Source: an uncultured Prevotellaceae bacterium (GTDB lineage: Bacteria; Bacteroidota; Bacteroidia; Bacteroidales; Bacteroidaceae). Taken from it: a stretch of DNA of 64,000 nucleotides. Below, in pieces: positions 8,166 to 16,500 of the stretch (positions are counted from its first letter, which is position 1; the number at the start of each line of letters is the position of its first letter). The notes beneath the pieces are model-generated. The model was given only the letters and a program-made list of their open reading frames with translations. It was not told the DNA's origin and searched no databases. Made by a program: the position numbers and the translations under genes. Location: positions 62,001 to 126,000 of the forward strand of contig CAMVIM010000001.1 of assembly GCA_947167515.1 (NCBI GenBank), read 5' to 3'.

Positions 8166-9491
8166 ATGAAAGGTTCTTTGAAGAGCACCCTCGCGGTGTC
8201 TCTCAACAATTATCTGGATGCAGGTGCCATCGTGGCAGGTGCCAGTGGTTTGACGCTTTGGCAGAACTATCTTGGGCTCTCTGAGGTGCATCTGGGATGG
8301 CTCAATGCCTTGAGTGCGAATGCCTTGGGCGCTGCTATCGGTGCTATCATCGGCGGCTTCCTGGCAGACAAGTTCGGACGTAAGTTCATCTTCACCTACA
8401 ACCTGCTGGTGTATATGCTCGGTATGCTCATTATCATGTTCACGGTCAACTACCCCATGCTGTTGGCAGGTTTCTTGGTGACAGGCATCTCCGTGGGTAT
8501 TGGTGTACCTGCCTCGTGGACTTACATCTCTGAGAGTTCCGAGGTGAACAATCGTGGACGCAACATCTGCATCTCCCAGATGTCGTGGGGCATCGGTCCC
8601 ATGTGCATCCTGTTGTTTGGTATGCTCTTCGCTCCAGGCGGTTACCTTTATGCACCTGTTGAGTCGTTGGCCCACAACATCATTGGAGCCGAAGCCACAC
8701 AGGCAGCGGTCGAAGTGTTCAGTTCGCGTGTGGTGTTCTGCACCCTCTTCATTGTGGCACTTGTCGCATGGAACCTCCAGCGTCAATTACAGGAGAGTGC
8801 CGAGTTCACCGCCAACAAGGCCAAGGACAAGAACGGACTGGTGGATAACATCAAACTCCTCTTCACTAACAAGATAGCCGTGAAGACCGTCGCCTATCTC
8901 GCCGCCATCTATCTGACCTGGAACCTCGTCGCCTCGGTGATGGGCTTCTTCATGCCCCACATCTACGAGACGGCAGGAGGACTCAGCAACGAGACCGCTA
9001 ACATGCTCAGTTGTGTGAGTTGGGTGTTTGTGGTCGTGACCACCTTCATCATCTCCTTCTACGTTGACAAGGTGGCTCACCGCTTCTTCTACGTATTCGG
9101 ACTTGCAGCCGCCCTGACCGCTTGGATTCTCATCATCGGAGGTGGTGTGTCCACCATCATGGGCATCTGGCTCTTCACCATCCTGTGGGGCATCAACAAT
9201 GGAAGTTCCGTGCAGGTGTTTTATGCCTTGTGGGGCTCAGAACTCTTTCCTGCCAAGTTCCGTGCAGGTGCTCAGGGACTCATGTTCTTCATCGTGCGAG
9301 GCCTCTCCGCTGCATGGGGACTCGTCTTCACCTTCATCTATGGCGACAACGGCGAAGGCTTTACCATCGCTGCTTACTGCATGGTGGCTCTGCTGCTCAT
9401 CTCTCTCATCGTGGGACTGATAGGTCTGCCCAACACACGTGGTAAGTCGCTGGAGCAAATTACGAAGGAAAGATATGGAGATGAGGTTTAA
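8166..9491 (+). CDS. MFS sugar permease, probably L-rhamnose uptake
   Basis: A 441-aa major facilitator of the sugar-porter type with about 12 hydrophobic segments. The loop 2-3 signature GGFLADKFGRK is present, along with PASWTYISESS, a sugar-porter-like motif after TM4. The ATG at 8166 is preferred to a start at 8115, which would sit in the inverted repeat. Substrate is inferred from position between rhamnose isomerase and rhamnulose-1-phosphate aldolase. It is not of the RhaT (DMT) family, so transport would be by an unrelated carrier. Confidence 0.88.
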   Translation: MKGSLKSTLAVSLNNYLDAGAIVAGASGLTLWQNYLGLSEVHLGWLNALSANALGAAIGAIIGGFLADKFGRKFIFTYNLLVYMLGMLIIMFTVNYPMLLAGFLVTGISVGIGVPASWTYISESSEVNNRGRNICISQMSWGIGPMCILLFGMLFAPGGYLYAPVESLAHNIIGAEATQAAVEVFSSRVVFCTLFIVALVAWNLQRQLQESAEFTANKAKDKNGLVDNIKLLFTNKIAVKTVAYLAAIYLTWNLVASVMGFFMPHIYETAGGLSNETANMLSCVSWVFVVVTTFIISFYVDKVAHRFFYVFGLAAALTAWILIIGGGVSTIMGIWLFTILWGINNGSSVQVFYALWGSELFPAKFRAGAQGLMFFIVRGLSAAWGLVFTFIYGDNGEGFTIAAYCMVALLLISLIVGLIGLPNTRGKSLEQITKERYGDEV

Positions 9492-9555
9492 GTCGTTACA
9501 CGATATTACGATATAACGTCATAACGGGAAACATAATGTAATAAAGCAAAAGAAA

Positions 9556-10377
9556 ATGAAATCAATATTAGACAACCGCCCTGGCCTTAAAGCCGTCATC
9601 GACCAGATAGCCGAAGTGACTGGCTATCTGTGGCAGAAAGGCTGGGCAGAAAGAAATGGTGGCAACATCACGGTGAATGTCACCGAGTATATGGATGAGG
9701 AATGCAAGGCACTTCCTGCTATCGCCCCTGTGAAGCAGATTGGTATGGTCTTGCCTCAGTTGAAGGGCAAGTACTTCTATTGCAAGGGCACTGGCAAGCG
9801 TATGCGCGACTTGGCTCGCTGGCCTATGCAGAACGGTTCCATCGTGCGCATCTGTGATGATTGTGCCAGCTATGAAATCATTGCTGACGAACCCGTTGTG
9901 CCGACATCGGAACTGCCTACCCACCTTGCACTCCAGAATTATCTTCTGGAGACAGGCTCTTGCTACAAGGCAACGTTGCACACACACCCTATCGAACTGG
10001 TGGCTATGAGCCATATCCAGCGTTTCTTGAAGGGGGACGAAATGACCCGTGTGCTTTGGTCAATGATACCCGAAACCCTCGCATTCGCCCCTCTCGGCAT
10101 CGGCATCGTACCTTACGGTCTGCCATCATCGGTGGAGTTGGCAGAGGCAACGCTTGAGAAAATCAAGAAGCACGACGTGGTGCTGTGGGAAAAGCATGGC
10201 ACGGTGGCTGTGGGACAGGACATCATGGACGCTTTCGACCAGACCGACGTGCTGTGCAAGGCTGCCAACATCTACATGTGCGCCCGCAACATGGGCAGTG
10301 AACCCGACGGCATGACCGATGCCGCCATGAAGGAAGTGCAGGACGTGTTCAATCTGCCGAAAACACGTCCTTGCTGA
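9556..10377 (+). CDS. rhaD: Rhamnulose-1-phosphate aldolase
   Basis: A 273-aa class II zinc aldolase cleaving L-rhamnulose-1-phosphate to dihydroxyacetone phosphate and L-lactaldehyde. The zinc-ligand motif HTHP (in CYKATLHTHPIEL), the distal WEKHGTVAVG region and the N-terminal KGWAERNGGNIT block match RhaD; length is nearly identical to E. coli (274). It is the last gene of the operon. No lactaldehyde reductase follows, so lactaldehyde must be handled elsewhere. Confidence 0.96.
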   Translation: MKSILDNRPGLKAVIDQIAEVTGYLWQKGWAERNGGNITVNVTEYMDEECKALPAIAPVKQIGMVLPQLKGKYFYCKGTGKRMRDLARWPMQNGSIVRICDDCASYEIIADEPVVPTSELPTHLALQNYLLETGSCYKATLHTHPIELVAMSHIQRFLKGDEMTRVLWSMIPETLAFAPLGIGIVPYGLPSSVELAEATLEKIKKHDVVLWEKHGTVAVGQDIMDAFDQTDVLCKAANIYMCARNMGSEPDGMTDAAMKEVQDVFNLPKTRPC

Positions 10378-10460
10378 TAGCAGAAGGGCGGAATGTCCCT
10401 GAAAAAAGACAAAAATACGCTGCTTTCGTTGCTAAATGGCAAAAAAAATGTGGAAAAGTT

Positions 10461-10490
10461 TTGAAGACATTCCGAAAAAGGCTATCTTTG
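10461..10490 (+). promoter_or_regulatory. Promoter of predicted small RNA
   Basis: -33 TTG at 10461-10463 and -7 TATCTTTG at 10483-10490, spacing 19 bp. No start codon with a plausible gene follows; a structured segment and a strong terminator do. Confidence 0.7.
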
Positions 10491-10496
10491 CAACAG

Positions 10497-10656
10497 AAAA
10501 ATGGTTCATACATATTTTTTGGACAGCGTCCTCTGCTCAGCTTTGTATGAGTAGAAGACAATCCCCCGACCGCGAGGTCGATGTCCTTTTTCCCCAATAG
10601 AATTTAAACATTTCATTTATTGAGTCCTGCATCGTGAGATGCGGGACTCTTTTTTT
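10497..10656 (+). ncRNA. Predicted structured small RNA (unknown class)
   Basis: A transcript of about 160 nt is bounded by the promoter at 10461-10490 and a terminator. Predicted folding has an outer stem GGACA (10521-10525) with TGTCC (10582-10586). It encloses an 11-bp hairpin with one mismatch (10528-10539 with 10548-10559) and a GACC-GCGA-GGTC tetraloop hairpin (10568-10579). The terminator stem (10622-10633 with 10638-10649, GTGA loop) is followed by seven Ts. It lacks the SRP, tmRNA and RNase P hallmarks I know; a 6S-like RNA is not excluded. It lies between convergent rhaD and the AraC-type regulator. Confidence 0.6.
10622..10656 (+). terminator. Intrinsic terminator of the small RNA
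   Basis: A 12-bp stem with one G-U pair, closed by a GTGA tetraloop and followed by a run of Ts. Confidence 0.85.
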
Positions 10657-10689
10657 GCGGTGAGGTTATATGGTTGTATGGTTTTGAAG

Positions 10690-13350
10690 TTATGCGGTTG
10701 TGAGGGTGTGTCGCCAGCGTGTGGGTTGGCTTCCGTATTCATCCTTGAAGCACTTGGCGAAATACTGGGGTGAGGTGAAGCCCACGGCATAGGCAATCTC
10801 GGTGATGGATTGATTGGTGGTGCGCAGCAGGAGGGCCGCTTTTTTGAGACGATAACTTTTGATGAACTCGGAAGGGGTGGGTAAGGAGAGCCTTTGGAAC
10901 TTGCGGTAGAGATTCATGCGGCTCATGCCAAGGTCGCGGCATAGTTCATCCACCCCATAGTCGGTGTTGTCCAGGTTCTTTTCAATCCACTCGTTCACCT
11001 CTGTAACAAAGTTCTTCCTTTCCCTTTCTTCGTTATCCTGTGCTTGATCTGCTTCCTTTCCCGACTCAGTCCCTTGTTCCGTCTCCTTCTCCGTTCCCAC
11101 AATCTCGTCTTCGCTCTTCAGTCCATTCTTCCGTTCTTTTTGTTTCCTCTCTCTCCATACGGTGAAGAGCCAGTAGATAAACAGAATGAGGGCTACGTAG
11201 ATGCACCAGGAATACCAGCGTAGGTGCCAAGGCAAGGGGAGGGAGAATCTGAAAACCTCCTGTTCGTGATGCCAAACACCATACTCGTCAGTGGCCTTCA
11301 CATAGAGAATGTTTGTGCCAAAAGAGGCGTTGCTGATGTCGATGCTGTGCTCGCCTGCGGGCATAGTCACCCATTCCCCAGTGTTGATGCGATAGGCAAA
11401 CTGAATGTCGGCCGCATGCAGGTGGTTCATGGTCGAGACGCTGATGCTGCGTAAGGTGTCATAGTGGGTAACCACGATGCGGTCATCGGGATGTGGCAGA
11501 TCCAGTTCCTTGCAGTAGCCAATCATGCAATAGGCTCCGATGCCGCCCACGCAGACGCTGTCACCCACCAGCGTGATGTCTGTGAAGTTGTCCATCTCGA
11601 TGTTACGGTCGGAGGCTTTCAGTATACGGGTGGCTCCTGTGCGTGGACTGTATTCCTGTAAGGTAAGTTCGTTGAGCGTCCACACGTGTCCATGTTTGTC
11701 GGTGATGACTTGCGGTGCTTTCGGGTCGGTGGTGAAGGCCGCTTCATGTCCCTTCGTGATTTGCCAGTTACTTTGAGCCAATCGTTCGGCGTGTGGGCTG
11801 GCTACCTGCTGAACGATGCCCACCGAGTCGGTTAGCGGCTTGAGTGTTTTCTTCCGATAATCAAACAGGAAGACCTGCTTCTCTGTGCCAATCAGCAGAT
11901 GACCGTTGCCTTGGTCGGATAGGGCAGAGATGTAGTTGGGTGTTTGGGCTTCGCCGATTTCCTCCCAGCAAATCTTCATACCCTCATGCCACGCATGGAT
12001 GAGGCGCTTGCCGTTGCACGTCCACACGCCTTTGTCAGCCTTGCATCGCGACAGAGGACGCTGAGTGCTGAGGGGTGAAGGGGTGGTGGAGGCATCTGTA
12101 GCCATGAATGTCAGACGGTTGGTGGCAGGGTCGTATAGCGAGAGGCGTGTGCGGTTCTGATAAATCCAGTAGTAATCCCCTTCACGGGCAATCTGGTGCA
12201 CCATCACCTTATAACCCATCTGCTCCGTCATGGCTTTCACTTCGTTGCGCCGAATGTCACTTCCCGATGAGTGGGGCGATAGGATGAACGTGTGAGGCGA
12301 GGAACCTGGCACCCAGATGTTTCCTCTTCGGTCGGCAATTAACTTGCCAATCAGTTTTTTCCCCATTGGCATAAACGTGTGGGTGCTGTAAGGTTGTAAA
12401 GTGGTAGAGGTTATGCGGTTTTGAGGTTGTACGATTTGGTAAGCATATACGTCATCCATGGTGGAGACCCATACGAGACTGTTGCGTTGGTCAATCCAAA
12501 GGTTATAGACCTCGCTGCCGAAATGCTGATTCTCCGTCGAAACCATCGTGGCTGGCTGAGGCATCATCTGCGGGTATTGCACGATGCCGCCTCCCCACGT
12601 GCCCACCCAGTAGCAGCGCCGCACAGTATCTTCCAGCATGTAGCCTGCGGCAGAAGTGTAGTCCCATGGCTCCCGTTTCAAGCGGTCGGTCTTTGGGTCG
12701 ATGCTCGCGATGCCGCCGCGCAGGATGGTGAGCCACAGTTTTCCACGGCTATCCACCATCATCTCCTTGGTTTCCTCACGAGGATTGTCGCCAATGCTCA
12801 GTGCCTTCACGAATGTCCCTTCTGGCGAGAACTTCACGACATCGCGCTGAACGCCTACCCACACGCATCCGTCGCTTGTTACTCCGATGCAGTTCACCTT
12901 TTTCTGTCCCACATGCTCATTCGCCACGCGGTGAACCGTTCTTTCCACATTATTTATATAATAAAGGCCCGCGCGAGTGCCGAACCATATCCGTCCCGTC
13001 TGGTCTTCGGCTATGCAGGTGATTTCGTCGCTCTCCATGATGCCCTGTCCTGCGGTTTTGCTGCTGTAAGTCACCACTTCGTAGCCATCGTCTCGGCACA
13101 GGCCTCCACCTGCCGTTCCATACCACATATAGCCGTCGTGGTCTTGTACGATGACATTCACGTTGGCCACGGGCAGTTGCTCCTGGGTAGGCAGTGGATG
13201 GTAGGAATATTCTTGTGTGCGGCAGTTCATGCAAGACAAGAATGCAACCGCCCATGCCATCCACCATCTCATGAAGATTTTCTTCCGCCCTGCCTTCGTG
13301 GTTACGATAGTACTTCTGAAGGAATGCATGATAGAGTACTGACTTGCCAT
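10690..13350 (-). CDS. Transmembrane propeller-Y_Y_Y-AraC transcriptional regulator
   Basis: An 886-aa protein. Domain order: N-terminal signal/anchor (around MRWWMAWAVAFLSC); a periplasmic beta-propeller with reg_prop-type repeats (such as DHDGYMWYGTAGGGL, DQTGRIWFGTRAGLYY); a Y_Y_Y-like sandwich around residues 640-720; one membrane helix (WYSWCIYVALILFIYWLF); a charged linker; and a C-terminal AraC helix-turn-helix (GVDELCRDLGMSRMNLYRK, ITEIAYAVGFTSPQYFAKCF). This is the sensor and output of a hybrid two-component regulator with no histidine kinase or receiver between them. Being divergent from the PL11/GH2 genes, it probably senses a rhamnogalacturonan fragment and controls them. The start could be 13350, 13329 or 13272; the last gives the cleanest signal peptide. 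Confidence 0.88.
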   Translation of the reverse strand: MASQYSIMHSFRSTIVTTKAGRKKIFMRWWMAWAVAFLSCMNCRTQEYSYHPLPTQEQLPVANVNVIVQDHDGYMWYGTAGGGLCRDDGYEVVTYSSKTAGQGIMESDEITCIAEDQTGRIWFGTRAGLYYINNVERTVHRVANEHVGQKKVNCIGVTSDGCVWVGVQRDVVKFSPEGTFVKALSIGDNPREETKEMMVDSRGKLWLTILRGGIASIDPKTDRLKREPWDYTSAAGYMLEDTVRRCYWVGTWGGGIVQYPQMMPQPATMVSTENQHFGSEVYNLWIDQRNSLVWVSTMDDVYAYQIVQPQNRITSTTLQPYSTHTFMPMGKKLIGKLIADRRGNIWVPGSSPHTFILSPHSSGSDIRRNEVKAMTEQMGYKVMVHQIAREGDYYWIYQNRTRLSLYDPATNRLTFMATDASTTPSPLSTQRPLSRCKADKGVWTCNGKRLIHAWHEGMKICWEEIGEAQTPNYISALSDQGNGHLLIGTEKQVFLFDYRKKTLKPLTDSVGIVQQVASPHAERLAQSNWQITKGHEAAFTTDPKAPQVITDKHGHVWTLNELTLQEYSPRTGATRILKASDRNIEMDNFTDITLVGDSVCVGGIGAYCMIGYCKELDLPHPDDRIVVTHYDTLRSISVSTMNHLHAADIQFAYRINTGEWVTMPAGEHSIDISNASFGTNILYVKATDEYGVWHHEQEVFRFSLPLPWHLRWYSWCIYVALILFIYWLFTVWRERKQKERKNGLKSEDEIVGTEKETEQGTESGKEADQAQDNEERERKNFVTEVNEWIEKNLDNTDYGVDELCRDLGMSRMNLYRKFQRLSLPTPSEFIKSYRLKKAALLLRTTNQSITEIAYAVGFTSPQYFAKCFKDEYGSQPTRWRHTLTTA

Positions 13351-13390
13351 GATTGTCTTCTTTTCGTGTCAAAAAATACATTCTCGGCCA

Positions 13391-13398
13391 CAAATGTA
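13391..13398 (-). promoter_or_regulatory. -7 element of the AraC-type regulator
   Basis: TACATTTG on the minus strand, 41 bp before the 13350 ATG. A -33 TTG candidate (13415-13417) is slightly too close. Confidence 0.5.
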
Positions 13399-13483
13399 AA
13401 CATTTTTTGCCATTCAAGCACATTTTGGTATGATTTTATACGTCTTTGTAATGGTTTTTACCCGAAAGCGGTGCTAAAACCCA

Positions 13484-13491
13484 TACCTTTG
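13484..13491 (+). promoter_or_regulatory. -7 element of the PL11-GH2 operon
   Basis: TACCTTTG, 32 bp before the PL11 start. No good -33 TTG is visible, which fits a promoter that needs an activator such as the divergent AraC-type protein. Confidence 0.65.
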
Positions 13492-13523
13492 CAGCAGAAA
13501 TTTCTAACTAACAAAACCTTTTT

Positions 13524-16500
13524 ATGATGAAAAAGATTCTCTTCATGATGTTGGCGTTGGCATTGTCCTCGTCGTTCGCAACCGCCCAAAGGCTTCAGCA
13601 GAAGCTTGGACGTGGCGTGGTGGCTGTTTATCGTTCTGGAGGTCGTAGCGTGACCTCGGAGGGCGGTACAAACAGCTCGTTGATTTCGTGGCGCAAACTG
13701 GCTCAGGAGCCAGAAGGCACTACTTATAATATATATAAGCGCGCGGCGGGCACCGAGGCGTGGACCAAGATGAACAGCACCCCGCTGAAGGTGACCAACT
13801 ATACGCCTTCGAGTCTGACCGCCAACACAGAGTATGCCGTGACGGCTATCATCAATGGTGTGGAAGGTGAGATGAGTGAACCGTTCCTCTACAAGACACA
13901 GGCCTATCCCAACGTATGGTTCAATTTCGATTATGACAATACGGTCATCAAGCGCAACGACTACCGCACCAAGTTCGTATGGCCGATGGATTTGGATGGA
14001 AATGGTGAGTATGATGCAGTGGTGGTGGACCGCCTCTTTGCGGGAGCTGCCTCTGGCGAGGAGGATACGGAGAATACGGCTACGACAAGTCATAAGATTC
14101 AGGCCTATAAGTTCGATGGCACCCTGCTGTGGACAGTGGACATGGGTCCCAACATGAACATCTGTGCTGGTCAGAACGACATGGTGGTGGCCTACGACAT
14201 CAACTGCGATGGCAAGTGCGAGGTCATCATCAAGAGCAGCGATGGCACACGCTTTTGGGATAAAGCCAACGAGACGTGGGGCAAGTATGTGGGTGGTAGC
14301 GACAATGCCGATGTCGACGGCGATGGTATTGTGGACTATCGCACCCAGACCTCGCGTAACCGACCTTTCTATGTTTCTGTGATAGATGGTGCCACAGGTG
14401 CCGAAATTGCATGGAACGAACTGAAGTACAGCGAAGTGCACGACGGTAGTGACACCTACACGCGCACTAATCGTTCGAGCTATATGAGTGATGGCTATGC
14501 CGCTATGGATGGCCACTTCTCTATCTGTTATCTCGATGGCATTCATCCCTATCTGGTGATGGAATGTCTGGATCGTGACAATAACAAGACCCATCATAAC
14601 TATGTGTTCACTTGGGGCTATGACTGGAATGCAGGTCAAGCCTCCAACTGGCGACATATCAAGACCTGGAGCCGTAACGATAAGTCTCCTTGGCCAGCAG
14701 AGTTCCACCAGTTGCGTGTGGCCGACGTGGATGGCGATGGTTGCGACGAGATGCTGCAAGGTGGCTATAGCGTCAACCCCCACACGGGTTGGTTCAAGAG
14801 TCCTGGCATCGGTCATGGTGACCGCTTCATCGTGAGCGACATCGACCCCGACCGTCCAGGCTTGGAGGTATATGCCATTCAGCAGTCGGCCTTGTTGGGC
14901 CAACTCATCTATGACGCAGCCACAGCAGAGCGCATCAAGGAATGGTATCTGCCCAGCGTGTACGATGTAGGCCGTGGATCTTGTATGGATATCGACCCTG
15001 ATCACAAAGGTTATGAGATATGGAGCTATGTGGACGAATACATCTACAACTGCAAAGGCGTTTCGACGGGTAAGACACGTTCCGGCTCCATGTTCGAGGG
15101 CGTTTGGTGGGATGGCCGTCTGCAGCGTGAATGGCTCAATTCGCCAGGCGGTTCTGGTGTCGGAACCAATCTGATGGTGACCCGTGTGCATGGTGACCGC
15201 CTCTGTGAATTCTCTCAGGAATCGAACTGGGCCACCCATGCTAATACAGGAACGCGTCCCGCCTTCATGGGCGACATCAAGGGTGACTGGCGTGAAGAGG
15301 TTATTCTGGCCAAGCAGAATGAGAGCAGCAGTACGGGTTTGGTAGGTTACACGACCAACATGCCCACCGACTACAGCATCTACTGCTTGCAGCAAGACCC
15401 TCACTACCATCTCGACTGCACCACACGTGGCTACTATCAGCATCCCAACACAGGTTTCTATCTTGGCGAAGAAATGCCTTTGCCACCCCTGCCTCCTGTG
15501 CTTGAGGCCGATCTCCGTTATCAGTCGGGTGCATGGACTAATGGAGCAGGTGGCTTCACGTCCTACGACCAGACCCAGCCGTTGGCATATACCGATGGAA
15601 AGAGCGTGATGTTTGACATCAGCGCATCCAACACTTCCGTTGACATCACGGGCGAGGTGAAACCCTCAGCCACCTTCCTCATCAACCCTCTGAAGAAGGA
15701 CTTTGTACTCAACGGCTCGATTGCTGGCGAGGGTAATGTCATCAAGTCGCAGCAGGGAACAGTCACCATCAAGGGCGACCTCACCACCACAGGCACAACC
15801 ATCGTGAGTGAAGGTACGCTGGTGCTCGAAGGTTCGATGGCTGGTGCGCTCGAACTGCGTGCCAAAGGTACGCTGGCCGGCAATCCAGTATTGAATGGTG
15901 CAATCACTTTCGAGGGTGGCCTGAACTACGAGGGTTGCCGTCTCGCCCCTGGTACGGCCGATGCTCCATACGGTGTGATGACATTCAACAAAGACCTCAC
16001 GCTCAAGGGAGGTGTGTTTATGGAGATGGATCTCCAGACCGAGGGCGAGGCCAAGTGTGACCGACTGCAAGTGAACGGCAACTTGACGCTGCAGAAAACC
16101 AACACGTTCACCTTTGTGCTGGCCGAGAGTGTGCCTGCTCCCGGTGAGTACGTGCTAGCCGAATGCACAGGCACGCTTACAGCCAATGCCAACAACATTC
16201 AGGTGCGCGGTCTGGTGGGTCTGAAATATGCCATTGACGTGCGTGAGCAGCAGATTGTGCTGGTCGTTGCTGGCACACGCGATCCCGCTTTGGGCGTTAC
16301 GTGGACGGGTGAAGTGAATGGCAAGTGGGACTATCAGACCGATAATTTTGTTCTGCAGGATGAGCCTTCCTCGTTTGTGGCAGGCGATGAGGTGATTTTC
16401 CCCGAAGAAGCCACACGGCGCACGGTGACACTGACCGACATGATGGTCACACAAGGCGTGTATGTCAACAATACTAGTGGTACTTATACGTTTAATGGCT

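Noticed and set aside
10497-10656. Riboswitch controlling a downstream gene
   Set aside because: The next gene is on the opposite strand, so the RNA ends at its own terminator with nothing to regulate in cis.
13458-15443. 661-aa antisense open frame opposite the PL11 gene
   Set aside because: It is the complementary shadow of a strongly supported PL11 coding region; composition is His/Val/Ile-rich with no family features.
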